Shown one piece after another: positions 46,905 to 56,280 of a DNA stretch of 64,000 nt. Origin of the DNA: Nostoc sp. B(2019). GTDB taxonomy: Bacteria > Cyanobacteriota > Cyanobacteriia > Cyanobacteriales > Nostocaceae. The position numbers were made by a program, and so were the translations under genes. Location: positions 1 to 64,000 of the forward strand of contig NZ_WVID01000008.1 in assembly GCF_010091925.1 (NCBI RefSeq). The letters run 5' to 3'. Every line of letters starts with the position of its first letter. Position 1 is the stretch's first letter. Below the pieces are notes generated by a model, which searched no databases, had not been told where the DNA came from, and saw only the letters and a program-made list of their open reading frames with translations.

Positions 46905-47120
46905 ATGACTAACAAATCAGGGCAAGCAAGTACTTTGGTGAAGAGTGGGGTGATCGTTGCCACTCAATCGGGTGACAAAAAACCCACAAGACCAGGCTTT
47001 CCTCTTATAGGAACTCCACCACGCCGATTATTATCAGATGAAGAACAGCCATCCTCCCCTCCACAATCAACCCCCAATGAGCCGGAAGAGCCATCTCAAC
47101 AGCCTACAAAACTCCCTTAG
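46905..47120 (+). CDS. Small Pro-rich protein, unknown
   Basis: 71 aa from ATG 46905 (MTNKSGQASTLVKSGVIVAT); the longer frame from 46827 is less likely because AAAGGGG lies 12 bases before this ATG. The tail is Pro/Glu/Gln-rich (QSTPNEPEEPSQQPTK). No signal peptide or known motif. It is followed by a GC-rich terminator and then by the hemagglutinin gene. Confidence 0.5.
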   Translation: MTNKSGQASTLVKSGVIVATQSGDKKPTRPGFPLIGTPPRRLLSDEEQPSSPPQSTPNEPEEPSQQPTKLP

Positions 47121-47230
47121 TCTGCCTGAAGAATCATCTTACTCCCTCCATCTTTTCTAGAGCCACCGCAAAAAATATTGTTGTATCTTCCTTTAGAAAA
47201 GACTGTTAGGGGGTATTAAGAAAGAGAAAA

Positions 47231-47264
47231 ATAGCCCCCTCTCTGCTTGCGGTGAGGGGGTTTA
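47231..47264 (+). terminator. GC-rich hairpin terminator
   Basis: CCCCCTC (47235-47241) pairs with GAGGGGG (47254-47260), followed by TTT. It lies 110 bases after the small Pro-rich gene and before the hemagglutinin gene. Confidence 0.65.
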
Positions 47265-47346
47265 GATATGAGGCATTTTCAGAAGTGGTAAACATAGTTA
47301 TTTTTGAACGCCACTTAATAGTTTTTGATCAAAGGCAAATTCTCAA

Positions 47347-50166
47347 ATGACTCAAAACGGTAAAGGTTGCTCTCAGCAATTGGGTTTACTAAGTTCTTTC
47401 GCAACTACTGGAGTGTTAACCCTTGGCATAGCCTTTTCTTTTGCAAATTCTGCTTTTGCCCAGAGTGTGATTACAAATGATAACAGTCTAGGAAATGAAA
47501 GCTCTCAAGTTATCAACAACTACCTTGGTAATCCTACTGAAGCGCTAACAGGTGGGGCAACTCGTGGCAGTAATCTGTTCCACAGTTTTCGAGAATTCAA
47601 CGTTAGAGAAGGTAGATCAGCTCTTTTCTTAAGTCAGAGTAATATTCAGAACATTTTAGTTAGAGTAACAGGTAGTAATCGCTCTGAAATTCTAGGCAGG
47701 CTTGAAACTTCTTTTGGTTCTAATGCTAATTTATTTTTAATTAATCCCAACGGGGTAATCTTTGGCTCAAATGCCACACTCAATATCGGTGGCTCGTTTG
47801 TGGCGAGTACAGCTAGCGGCATTAAGTTTGCTAATGATACTGTTTTTAGTGCAACTGATCTCCAAACAACACCTCTACTGACAGTGAGTGTACCGTTTGG
47901 ATTGCAATTTGGGAGGACTGGGGGAGAGATTAATCAGCAGGGGACACTAGCAGTATCAGCAGGTAGAACTTTGGCGTTAGTGGGCGGTAGTATTACCTTG
48001 GATGGTGGCAATGTTAGTTTAGAACGTAACAGTCTACTTGCTCCAGATGGTCAGGTTGCGTTGGGAGGCATACTGGGAGCAGGAATAGTAGGACTGAATC
48101 TGGATAGCAAGACCCAGACCTTAAGCTTCCCTGATGAAGTACCATTAGCAGATGTATTGCTGAGAAATCAAGCCCGATTAGATGTTACTGGCGAGGGCGG
48201 CGGTTATATCCAGATCCAAGGTAGAAGCATCACGCTCACCGATACGTCGCAAGTATTTGCGGAAACAAAAGGAAGTCAAAACGGCAGAGAAATCTATATC
48301 GAAGCAGAGCAATTAACTCTTCAAAATGGCTCGCAAGTAACAACTTCTACTCTTGAGAACGCGACGGGTTCCGGGGGAAGTTTAAATGTGAAAGTAACTG
48401 ACTCTGTACAATTGATCGGAACAGTACCAAGTGGTAAGACCAATGCTGGTAATCCCAGTGGTTTGTTTACTCGAACTTTTGGCGAAGGCGCGGCAGGCAA
48501 CTTGACTATTGAAACTGGAAAGTTAATCGTTCAGGACGGGGGAAACGTATCAGCAAGTGCTATTAAGGGTAGCGGTACTGGTGGAACATTGAAGGTAACT
48601 GCTTCAGAAGTTGTAAAACTGAACGGAACTTCAGCAATTACTGGCAAACCTAGCGGCTTGTTTACCCAAACTGATGATGTGGGAGATGGGGGTTCTTTGT
48701 CAATTGATACGAGCCAGTTAATTGTTCAGGATGGAGCAGTAGTATCATCTAGTACGTTTAGCAAGGGCAAGGGGGGGAATATTACAGTACGTGCCTCTGA
48801 CTTTGTGGAATTAAGCGGGACTAGTGGCTTGTTTGCTCAGGTTGAAGATATTGGAGATGGGGGTTCTTTGTCAATTGATACAAGCCAGTTAATTGTTCAA
48901 GATGGAGCAGTAGTATCATCTAGTACGTTTAATAAGGGCAAGGGAGGGGATATTACAGTACGTGCTTCTGATTTTGTGGAACTGAACGGAACAGATTCGG
49001 ATGGATACCCTAGTGGCTTGTTTGCTCAGACTCAAGGTGTCGGAAATGCAGGTTCTTTAACGATTGAGACAAGGCTGTTGAGTGTGCGAGATGGAGCAGT
49101 GGTATCAGTTAGTACGAGTGGCCAAGGCAAGGGAGGAAATATTACCGTACACGCCTCTGACTTTGTAGAACTAAACGGAACAGGGTTAACAGGTAATTCG
49201 AGCGGCTTATTTGCTAGAAGTCGAGGTAGCGGAGATGCAGGTTCATTGTCAATTACCACAGGAGAATTAATTATGCGTAATATGGCTCTGGTAACTGTAG
49301 GTGCATTAGAGTCAGGAAATGCAGGCAATCTAGATATTACAGCTCGCGAAATCCGTCTAGATGCAGGAAAACTGCTGGCTGATACAAGATCAGGGAATGG
49401 TGGCAACATTACACTGAAATTACAAGACTTCTTGTTGTTACGTAATAATAGTCAAATCTCTACTACGGCGGGTACTGAGGTTGCTGGTGGTGGGAATGGC
49501 GGCAATATTACTATAGATACCGCTAATGGCTTCATCATTGCTGTTCCTGATGAAAATAGCGACATTAGCGCTAATGCTTTTACCGGTTCTGGTGGCAAGG
49601 TCGAAATCACAGCTTATAGTGTCTTCGGTATAGAAAAGCGTAGTCGAAAAGACTTGGCTAGACGCCTGCAAACCAACGAGCCAACAAAACTAGACCCACA
49701 ACGGCTACAAACTAATGACATCACAGCAATTTCCCAGACTAATCCGACTTTAAACGGTGTGGTAAATATTAATACCTCAGATATCGACCCTAATGAGAGA
49801 TTAATCAAATTGCCAACCCAACCAGTTGAGCCAAAAGTAGCCCAAGTTTGTAAAGCTAGTGCAGGTCGAAATCAAAACAGTTTTACCATTACCGGCCGCG
49901 GTGGCATGCCTTCTAGTCCTACGGAACCACTCAGCGCTGATGCTGTTTTAGCTGATTGGATTACTCTTGACATTAGCAAAACTTCATCTAATATACCCGT
50001 TACGCAAAATCCAACTAAGCCCAACCCAGAAACTATCGTCGAAGCTACAGGGTGGGAAATAAATGCTAAGGGAGAGGTAGTTCTCACTACTAATGTGTCT
50101 AATATTGAACCTGATAATTCCTGGCAAAAATCAACTGATTGTGGTGAGCTTCAAGCATCGTCTTAA
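47347..50166 (+). CDS. Filamentous hemagglutinin-type (TpsA) exoprotein
   Basis: 939 aa. Signal peptide (TTGVLTLGIAFSFANSAFAQ) then the TPS domain: VITNDNSLGNESSQVINNYL, HSFREFNVREGRSALF, LFLINPNGVIFGSNATLNIG, the NPNG(V/I)xFG hallmark. The rest is a beta-helix with imperfect repeats of about 60 residues (GDGGSLSIDTSQLIVQDG, GKGGNITVRASDFVELNG). Two Cys near the C-terminus (AQVCKASAG, STDCGELQ). Exported through a TpsB outer-membrane partner, which is not in the window. Probable role in adhesion. Confidence 0.9.
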   Translation: MTQNGKGCSQQLGLLSSFATTGVLTLGIAFSFANSAFAQSVITNDNSLGNESSQVINNYLGNPTEALTGGATRGSNLFHSFREFNVREGRSALFLSQSNIQNILVRVTGSNRSEILGRLETSFGSNANLFLINPNGVIFGSNATLNIGGSFVASTASGIKFANDTVFSATDLQTTPLLTVSVPFGLQFGRTGGEINQQGTLAVSAGRTLALVGGSITLDGGNVSLERNSLLAPDGQVALGGILGAGIVGLNLDSKTQTLSFPDEVPLADVLLRNQARLDVTGEGGGYIQIQGRSITLTDTSQVFAETKGSQNGREIYIEAEQLTLQNGSQVTTSTLENATGSGGSLNVKVTDSVQLIGTVPSGKTNAGNPSGLFTRTFGEGAAGNLTIETGKLIVQDGGNVSASAIKGSGTGGTLKVTASEVVKLNGTSAITGKPSGLFTQTDDVGDGGSLSIDTSQLIVQDGAVVSSSTFSKGKGGNITVRASDFVELSGTSGLFAQVEDIGDGGSLSIDTSQLIVQDGAVVSSSTFNKGKGGDITVRASDFVELNGTDSDGYPSGLFAQTQGVGNAGSLTIETRLLSVRDGAVVSVSTSGQGKGGNITVHASDFVELNGTGLTGNSSGLFARSRGSGDAGSLSITTGELIMRNMALVTVGALESGNAGNLDITAREIRLDAGKLLADTRSGNGGNITLKLQDFLLLRNNSQISTTAGTEVAGGGNGGNITIDTANGFIIAVPDENSDISANAFTGSGGKVEITAYSVFGIEKRSRKDLARRLQTNEPTKLDPQRLQTNDITAISQTNPTLNGVVNINTSDIDPNERLIKLPTQPVEPKVAQVCKASAGRNQNSFTITGRGGMPSSPTEPLSADAVLADWITLDISKTSSNIPVTQNPTKPNPETIVEATGWEINAKGEVVLTTNVSNIEPDNSWQKSTDCGELQASS

Positions 50167-50725
50167 ACTGTGGTATTAAGTAGTAGTTTTAGAACGCTCC
50201 TGAAGCATCAGTAGCAATATTGAGAAAATATTTTCTCTTATGGAATAAAAAACTATGCCCCTGTCTTGAAAAATTGCCTAGGTTGGGAAATCATCAGCAG
50301 AACTTTTCGCTTGTGGGCGTGTTTTTAGGCATGGGGGATAGAGAATGGGACATTAGTAATTCTTCCCCATGACCTATGCGGCGGTACGGCTTTCCAACAA
50401 CACTCAGAAGGGGACGACGTATTTCGCCGCTTTCTATCAGGACTTACGCACAGGTAACGAAAAATCGAACCGCAGAGGACGCAGAGGGCACGGAGAAATA
50501 AGAGTTTCAGAGAGTTATTGCGTAAGTCCTATCTATAAATCAACTCTTAATAAGAATCACACTTTTCATAGTGTTTTTTTGTAATAAAATTAGCATTTTA
50601 TTCTCATTTTTCATAGTAATTATTGGCAATAGAAGATTTTTCATGAATTAAAACCTTTTTTTTGCAAAGGTTTTAACAGATTAATTTGTCAAAAAAAGAT
50701 TGCTATCTTTGAGGAGAAAATACTT
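50167..50725. other. Repeat-rich intergenic region
   Basis: Contains in order a TTGCCTAGGTTGGG / AGAACTTTTCGC module also found inside the MITE at 15587, a GGGGATAGAGAATGGGACATT repeat (near 50335, split across variants), a CGGCGGTACGGCTTTCC repeat, and the MITE at 50439-50530. No gene is supported; the small ORF through these repeats is an artefact. Confidence 0.65.
50439..50530. mobile_element. Small MITE (92 bp) with AGGACTTACGCA ends
   Basis: AGGACTTACGCA (50439-50450) and its exact complement TGCGTAAGTCCT (50519-50530) bound a 92-bp element with CCGCAGAGGACGCAGAGGGC in the middle. The same 12-bp ends bound the element at 61458-61548, though the interiors differ. No clear target duplication here beyond ATC. 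Confidence 0.75.
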
Positions 50726-52423
50726 ATGCCCATTGATGATATTAGTAAAAATTTGTTGTCGAATAAAGGGCTAAATTTTACTTCTATTTCTTCAGTAGAT
50801 AGCTTCAATAGTAAGGATGAATACAGCTTCAGCCTCAGCGGTCGTAGTAGTTTCAACTCAGCTATTAATGATTTAGAAGCAGATGATACTAATGTGCGAT
50901 CGCTCAATAGTAGTGGTTCAGAAAATGTTACTGCTACTGCTTCTAGTACTGGGAATTATAACTCTACCTATGGCTATGGCTTAATTAATGGAGCAGCAGC
51001 AGTGGCTCAAGCTGCTGGTAAAAATACTTTCGCTGATGTTCCTGACCTTGGTGGCAATAATTGGGGAGCAGATGTTGTGAAAGCTCCAGAAGTTTGGGCA
51101 CAAGGATACACAGGTCAAGGCGTTGTTGTCGCTGTTATAGATACTGGGGTTGACTACAACCATGAGGATCTAAAAAATAACATCTGGACGAATACAAAGG
51201 AAATCGCTGGAAACAGTATTGATGATGATGGCAATGGCTATATTGATGATGTTTACGGTTGGAACTTTGCCAACAACAATAACAACATCCAAGACAATAA
51301 TGGTCATGGTACTCATATTTCTGGCACGATCGCAGGAGAGAATAATAACTATGGTGTCACTGGCATTGCTTATGATGCCAAGATTATGCCAGTCAAAGTT
51401 TTGAATGAATCTGGCTCTGGTTCCTCTACTTCTGTAGCTAATGGCATCTACTATGCTGTAGACAATGGAGCTGATGTCATTAACCTCAGCCTAGGAAGCA
51501 ATTATTCTAACCGGACTCTCAAGTCGGCCGTTGAATATGCCAGCAGCAAAGGAGTGATTGTTGTTATGGCAGCAGGTAATGATGGCGAATCATTACCAGA
51601 CTATCCTGCTCGTTATGCAAACAAGTCGGGTATTGCAGTCGGCGCAGTCGATCGCAATAACAAAATAGCTGATTTCTCGAATCGAGCTGGCAGGAATGAA
51701 ATTACTTATGTTACAGCTCCAGGCGTTGGTATCTACTCCTCAGTACCAGGAAATCAGTATGGCAGATATAGCGGTACATCTATGGCAACTCCCCATGTTG
51801 CTGGTGTAGTTGCGCTGATGCTCAGTGCTAACCCCAATCTGACTGATGCCCAAGTACGTCAAATCGTCACAGAAACGGCAGGAAATAGTACACAAGCTTC
51901 AACTTCCAATACGGTTCGGTTAAAGGGGAAAGGGGAAAGAGGAAAGGTTTTGAATACATCCTTTCCCCTTTACTCCTTAACCTTTTCCCAGACCATAAGC
52001 AAAGTGGAAAGTGCTTATCCGAACCGTATTGCTTCAACTTCTAGTTTTGATAGTTTCAATGTTAATTCTTTGGTGAATCAGACAATTACACAGACAGAAA
52101 ATTATCTGACGCCAGTTTCAACTTCTAGTTTTGATAGTTTCAATGTTAATTCTTTGGTGAATCAGACAATTATACAGACAGAAAATTATCTGACACCAGC
52201 CAATACTTTGAACACCATCTCTCAACTTGAAAATAATGATATGTTGGTTAATTCAGAATCATGGTTGCAATTTCAATACTATGATCAGATTCTAAGCACT
52301 AATACCAACATTCCAGATGGTAATAATGATAATAACAATGGCAATAATCCTGACTTTGGCAACCTACTACAGATAATCCAACGACGATTAGAGGCGTATA
52401 GAAAATTGTTGGGAATTAGTTGA
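50726..52423 (+). CDS. Subtilisin-like serine protease (S8)
   Basis: 565 aa. Catalytic triad: Asp139 in VAVIDTGVDYNHEDL, His194 in NNGHGTHISGT, Ser352 in YSGTSMATPHVAG. No classical signal peptide; the first 100 residues are Ser/Asn-rich and include GYGLINGAAAVAQAAGKN. From about 394 to 436 the protein contains a repeat-derived segment (KGKGERGKVLN ... SLTFSQTI) and then two near-identical 28-residue units (TSSFDSFNVNSLVNQTITQ). Lacking a Sec signal, it could leave by type I secretion; an HlyD gene is convergent next door. Function probably extracellular proteolysis. Confidence 0.9.
   Translation: MPIDDISKNLLSNKGLNFTSISSVDSFNSKDEYSFSLSGRSSFNSAINDLEADDTNVRSLNSSGSENVTATASSTGNYNSTYGYGLINGAAAVAQAAGKNTFADVPDLGGNNWGADVVKAPEVWAQGYTGQGVVVAVIDTGVDYNHEDLKNNIWTNTKEIAGNSIDDDGNGYIDDVYGWNFANNNNNIQDNNGHGTHISGTIAGENNNYGVTGIAYDAKIMPVKVLNESGSGSSTSVANGIYYAVDNGADVINLSLGSNYSNRTLKSAVEYASSKGVIVVMAAGNDGESLPDYPARYANKSGIAVGAVDRNNKIADFSNRAGRNEITYVTAPGVGIYSSVPGNQYGRYSGTSMATPHVAGVVALMLSANPNLTDAQVRQIVTETAGNSTQASTSNTVRLKGKGERGKVLNTSFPLYSLTFSQTISKVESAYPNRIASTSSFDSFNVNSLVNQTITQTENYLTPVSTSSFDSFNVNSLVNQTIIQTENYLTPANTLNTISQLENNDMLVNSESWLQFQYYDQILSTNTNIPDGNNDNNNGNNPDFGNLLQIIQRRLEAYRKLLGIS
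51907..52030. mobile_element. MITE-like palindromic insertion inside the S8 protease gene
   Basis: 124-bp element bounded by CAATACGGTTCGG (51907-51919) and CCGAACCGTATT(G) (52019-52031), with an internal purine arm (AAAGGGGAAAGGGGAAAG) and pyrimidine arm (CCTTTCCCCTTTACTCC) that pair. It is flanked by an 11-bp direct repeat GCTTCAACTTC (51896-51906 and 52031-52041), consistent with target duplication. Element plus one repeat is 135 bp, that is 45 codons, so the frame is intact. Confidence 0.8.
52034..52201 (+). repeat. Two tandem 84-bp coding repeats
   Basis: Units 52034-52117 and 52118-52201 differ at only a few bases and encode STSSFDSFNVNSLVNQTI-type 28-residue units. A recent duplication in the protease C-terminal tail. 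Confidence 0.85.
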
Positions 52424-52514
52424 ACTGGGGATTGGGGACTCTTAAGAAGGGGAAAGGGATAGTTTTTCCCTTTCCCCAATGCCCCATGCCCAATGCCCCA
52501 TGCCCAGTTCAAAC
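52424..52514. repeat. GGGGAAAGGG / CCCTTTCCCC and CCCATGCCC repeats between convergent genes
   Basis: GGACTCTTAAGAAGGGGAAA followed by TTTTTCCCTTTCCCC, then tandem AATGCCCCATGCCC units. Related to the repeats at 25640 and 40200. The hairpin might serve as terminator for both neighbouring genes. Confidence 0.7.
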
Positions 52515-54011
52515 CTATCGCACTGAAAATGCTTCGTTAAAGCGTCGCGTCACAGGCTCGGTGATGAACGTCAAAATCGACTTTTTACGAGTGACAATTT
52601 CACCTGTTGCTGCCATCCCCGGTGTAAATTCTACATTTTTACCCTGTACGTTAACTGAATGTTTGTTCAGTTTTATTCTTGTGGGAAAAACTAAGCCTAA
52701 TTCTTTATCAACAATTGAATTCGGACTAACTTGCACGACTTCGCCTGCAATAGTGCCAAATTCTTGAAAGGGGAAAGTTGCCATTTTCACTTTTGCTTTC
52801 ATCCCCTGACGTATAAACCCAATATCGCGGTTGAGGACTTTCACCTCTAACAGCATTTCTTCACCTTCGGGTAAAATTGACAGCAATTCTTCACCCGATT
52901 GCACTGGGCCTCTAGTGGCTTTGACTCTGTAAATCGTACCGTCAAAGGGAGCCTCAATAGTTTCTAAAGCTTGTTGCTTTCTCGCTTGCTCTAGTTCACC
53001 TTGAACGGTAGTCAGTTCTTCTTTGCGCTTGTTCATGAGCGTCAAAATTTCACTTTGGCGTTCTGATGCTACGCGCTGGGCTTGATTGCGTGCGGTTTGA
53101 TAGGCTTGTTCGGCTTGGCGAATTTCTTGGACTTGAGCAGCAATATCTTTTTCTAAGGATGTAACTTTGTCTTGAGCCTCTGTTATTCTATTTTGGGCGT
53201 TAATTACTTCATCTTGGGCTTTGGTGATATCTGTCTTCGCACGAACTAATCTTTCTTGTGCTTCCAGGTAATCGACTCTTGGGACAGCGCCAGGAGAAAT
53301 TAGGGTGCGTAAATTTTCTTCTCTTGATTGAGCGATCGCCAAGACACTTTCAATTTTGATGCGGATACTTTCAACGTTAGCCAAATTTGTTTTGGCGTTA
53401 CCTACACTGCTTTTGGCGTTGACTAAGTTGTCTTGCAATCGGGTCAAGCGAACTTTCGCCTGATCGATAAGTGCTAGTTGGCGATTTGCTTCGGCTTCCG
53501 CCCCTGCTTGACGCGCTTGGTAATCTTGCAGGCGAGAGTTTAAAAGTTCATCTTGCAGTTTCGTACCAGCAATTTTGCCTCCAGTGCGTTCTGCATCTAA
53601 ACGCTGCAAGTCATCCTGAATCAATTTAGTTGATTGAGCGAGGCGGGTTACATCGGTTTTTTGCAAGTCTGGATCTTTTTGAACTAAGATTTGACCTTTG
53701 GTGACGCGATCGCCTTCTTGCACTCTCACAGCAACAATTGACCCCCCACCCAAGGATGTTACAGGTCTTACCTGTGTTGAAGCAATTAATTCCCCCGGTG
53801 CTGTCGCCACTTCATCGACTTTTGAGAAGTGCGCCCAGGCGATCGCCCCAAAAACTATGACGCTAATTGTCCCCGCCAATAATCTAGTATATAAGGGTGG
53901 TAATTCCTGTACAGCCTTCCCCAATTCAAAAGTTAGTTGTTCTTCTGGTTTGGCAAAGCGTTCTTTTGTTTGACGTGCTTGAGCCGCATTTGTAGGTATG
54001 GGAGATCTCAT
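52515..54011 (-). CDS. HlyD-family membrane fusion (periplasmic adaptor) protein
   Basis: 498 aa. One N-terminal membrane helix (YTRLLAGTISVIVFGAIAWA) follows a cytoplasmic 45 residues; then a lipoyl/barrel half (EGDRVTKGQILVQKD), a long coiled coil (about 120-350) and the returning half (IEAPFDGTIYRVKATRGPVQ) with a C-terminal beta-barrel (GMAATGEIVTRKKSI). Adaptors of this type link an inner-membrane ABC transporter to a TolC-like channel in type I secretion. The ABC partner is not in the window. Candidate substrate: the signal-less protease next to it (inference). Confidence 0.9.
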   Translation of the reverse strand: MRSPIPTNAAQARQTKERFAKPEEQLTFELGKAVQELPPLYTRLLAGTISVIVFGAIAWAHFSKVDEVATAPGELIASTQVRPVTSLGGGSIVAVRVQEGDRVTKGQILVQKDPDLQKTDVTRLAQSTKLIQDDLQRLDAERTGGKIAGTKLQDELLNSRLQDYQARQAGAEAEANRQLALIDQAKVRLTRLQDNLVNAKSSVGNAKTNLANVESIRIKIESVLAIAQSREENLRTLISPGAVPRVDYLEAQERLVRAKTDITKAQDEVINAQNRITEAQDKVTSLEKDIAAQVQEIRQAEQAYQTARNQAQRVASERQSEILTLMNKRKEELTTVQGELEQARKQQALETIEAPFDGTIYRVKATRGPVQSGEELLSILPEGEEMLLEVKVLNRDIGFIRQGMKAKVKMATFPFQEFGTIAGEVVQVSPNSIVDKELGLVFPTRIKLNKHSVNVQGKNVEFTPGMAATGEIVTRKKSILTFITEPVTRRFNEAFSVR

Positions 54012-54169
54012 AGAATTTTAGATTTTGGATTTTGGATTTTAAATTATTGGGGATTGGGGATTGGGGAGCCACTGCGTCGGAAAGCAAGTGGCGTGATTGG
54101 GAAACGGGTAAAGGGTAAAGGTAAAAATCATCCCTTTCCCCTTTAACCTTTTCCCTCATTCCCCAGTCT
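54012..54169. repeat. Intergenic low-complexity and palindromic repeats
   Basis: TTTTGGATTTTGGATTTTAA units, GGGGATTGGGGATTGGGG units, the CACTGCGTCGGAAAGCAAGTG small palindrome-like repeat (21 bases in variants; key core GCGTCGGAAAGC) and a GGGTAAAGGGTAAAGG / CCCTTTCCCCTTTAACC hairpin. Separates HlyD from the SDR gene upstream. Confidence 0.65.
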
Positions 54170-55045
54170 CTAAACTGCTAGATAGCGACGCAAAAAACTT
54201 TCTAAAGTCTCCAATTGAAAGTTGAAAATCGCCTCTAAATTGGCAATTTCTTCTTTTGTACAGAAAAATTCATTTGCGAGCAATGTCCGATAGGTTCCCA
54301 AAGCTGTTTGTCCTTGAGGATTAAATAAACCCAATGCACTGCGTAACCCATCAATTACAAACAGTGGCGAGTTAATTACTACTGGTTCTTTGTTAAAGAT
54401 CCGACCAAAAATTTTGGGAATATCCTCTCGCAAAAAAATCTCCGGGCCTCCGACGGGTAAAATCTGGTTACGAGCGCCTTCAACTGCTACAGAATCCACC
54501 ACTATCCTTGCTAAATCGTCTGTACTGACAATTGAAGTCCGGTTTTTGCGATCGCCTATGAGCAAATACAACTCAGTTTCACGAAACCGTTCTGCTAATG
54601 GCAGCAAGTTTGATGCTAATCCAGCTGGGCGTAAAATAGTGTAATTTAAGCCACTACCTTCCAAGTATTGTTCTACCGCCCGTTTGGCTTTGAACGTCGG
54701 AGCATCTTCATACCCCCGATCGGCTCCCAATACGGAAATAAAGACAAAGTGCTCTACTCCATTAACTTTTGCTTGGTCAATGAGTTCAATATTGGCGCGG
54801 TAGTCTAGAGATAAGGCATCGCCATCAGAACCGTGAGCGCTGATAATATACCGGATGCCTTGACTAGCTTTTTGGATATCTTTTTCCAGGCGTAAATCAC
54901 CGATGAAGATTTCTGCACCCCGATGTTCTAACTCGCTGTAGCGCGAGGTGAGGCGGACAAATGACCGCACGGATTGCTCCCGTTGACGCAGGAGTCGCAC
55001 AACTCTGCGACCGATTCCTCCCGTTGCTCCAGTTACCAGAAACAT
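54170..55045 (-). CDS. NmrA-like atypical SDR (NAD(P)-binding)
   Basis: 291 aa from ATG 55045 (MFLVTGATGGIGRRVVRLLR); a TTG six codons upstream is less likely. Glycine motif VTGATGGIGRRV, then FIGDLRLEKDIQKA and VEHFVFISVLGADRGYEDA, and ILRPAGLASNLL. No YxxxK catalytic pair is obvious, typical of atypical SDRs such as NmrA or complex I-like assembly factors. In cyanobacteria related proteins (Ycf39 family) take part in photosystem assembly, but subgroup is uncertain. Confidence 0.78.
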   Translation of the reverse strand: MFLVTGATGGIGRRVVRLLRQREQSVRSFVRLTSRYSELEHRGAEIFIGDLRLEKDIQKASQGIRYIISAHGSDGDALSLDYRANIELIDQAKVNGVEHFVFISVLGADRGYEDAPTFKAKRAVEQYLEGSGLNYTILRPAGLASNLLPLAERFRETELYLLIGDRKNRTSIVSTDDLARIVVDSVAVEGARNQILPVGGPEIFLREDIPKIFGRIFNKEPVVINSPLFVIDGLRSALGLFNPQGQTALGTYRTLLANEFFCTKEEIANLEAIFNFQLETLESFLRRYLAV

Positions 55046-55497
55046 ATAAATACCTAAATTCAATACTTTCAGCTTTTATAGTTCTCGAAATGCTTGGTAT
55101 ATGCTCAAAACCCATTTATCGATTCTTGAACATGAAAGATGAGCATATTTTTATACTTAGTAATCATGCTCAAGATATCCTCACGCCAACGCAGGCGAAT
55201 TAGGTCACACTTTATCCATCTTAATACTCCAAAAACTATCCTCTACATCTTTGTAGATACAAGGGATAGCCTACATGCCCACAATAGAGTTTAGTTCTCT
55301 TGAGAGGACTTTTGCTATGAGCTATAGGTTTCTAACCTGTGGCGGACGATGATTCAAATGCTATTTGAACTTCTGAATAATTACAGAATCTTTGCATTTC
55401 CTACACGTCAGCCTCAGAATAAATTCTGCGGCTCATAGCAAAACTTAGCTAAAGCTGACTGAAATTGGTGTTTTCACAATTCCCAATCCCGTCATAT
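55046..55497. other. 450-bp intergenic region with a 13-bp inverted-repeat-bounded stretch
   Basis: TTTTGCTATGAGC (55310-55322) is exactly complementary to GCTCATAGCAAAA (55431-55443), bounding 134 bp. No target duplication seen and no ORF inside. It might be a small element or an unusually long stem. Nothing else stands out. Confidence 0.55.
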
Positions 55498-56280
55498 CTA
55501 AAATTCAACAATTACCGGTGCATGGTCGCTGGGTTGGGTTAATTTTCTGGGTGCGACATCAATAATGCAACTTTTAGCCCGCTCGTAAAGCACAGGTGTA
55601 AGATAGTGGTGGTCAATTCGCCAGCCTAAATTACGACGGAAGGCGGCGGCGCGATAGTCCCACCAACTATAGTGTCCACCTTCTGTGGTGAATTTACGAA
55701 AGGCATCAGCAAATCCGAGGGCGAGAATATCCTGTAAAGCTTGGCGCTCTAGTTGGGATGCCATGATGTGATTTTCTGTACTCACTTGCTCATGAATATC
55801 TTTGGCTTCTAGGGCGATATTGAAGTCGCCGCACACACAAATGGCAGGTTGTGATAGCACCAGCAACCGCAAATACTCTTGCAGTATTGTCAACCAGTGC
55901 AGTTTGTATTCGTATTTCTCGGTTCCTACTGCTGCACCATTGGGAACATATAGATTTACAATCCGAATTCCATCAATTACACCTGTAATCACCCGCTTTT
56001 GCTCATCCCATTCAGGCTGTAGTCCTGTCAATATTGCGGTGAAACCACTACTTACGTCTACAAGCGGTTGGCGACTAATCAGAGCTACACCGTTGTAAGC
56101 TTTTTGTCCTGATAAATAGAGATGATAACCCAATTGCTCAAAAGGCGATCGCGGAAATTCGGCATCTACAACCTTGATTTCTTGCAAGCAGAGGACATCA
56201 ACGGGATTTTTACTTAACCAATCGATCACCTGTTCTAGGCGAATGCGAATCGAGTTGACGTTCCAAGTAGCGATTTTCAT
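55498..56280 (-). CDS. xth: Exodeoxyribonuclease III
   Basis: 260 aa. EEP nuclease fold: MKIATWNVNSIRIRLEQVID, LCLQEIKVVDAEFP (Glu), YVPNGAAVGTEKYEYKLHWL, CGDFNIALEAKDIH (Asp/Asn), WWDYRAAAFRRNLGWRIDHH and a final QPSDHAPV (Asp-His). It removes nucleotides from 3' ends and nicks at abasic sites in base excision repair. Stands alone. Confidence 0.95.
   Translation of the reverse strand: MKIATWNVNSIRIRLEQVIDWLSKNPVDVLCLQEIKVVDAEFPRSPFEQLGYHLYLSGQKAYNGVALISRQPLVDVSSGFTAILTGLQPEWDEQKRVITGVIDGIRIVNLYVPNGAAVGTEKYEYKLHWLTILQEYLRLLVLSQPAICVCGDFNIALEAKDIHEQVSTENHIMASQLERQALQDILALGFADAFRKFTTEGGHYSWWDYRAAAFRRNLGWRIDHHYLTPVLYERAKSCIIDVAPRKLTQPSDHAPVIVEF

Noticed and set aside
50369-50584. 71-codon plus-strand ORF
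   Set aside because: Runs through several dispersed repeats and a MITE; no ribosome-binding site.
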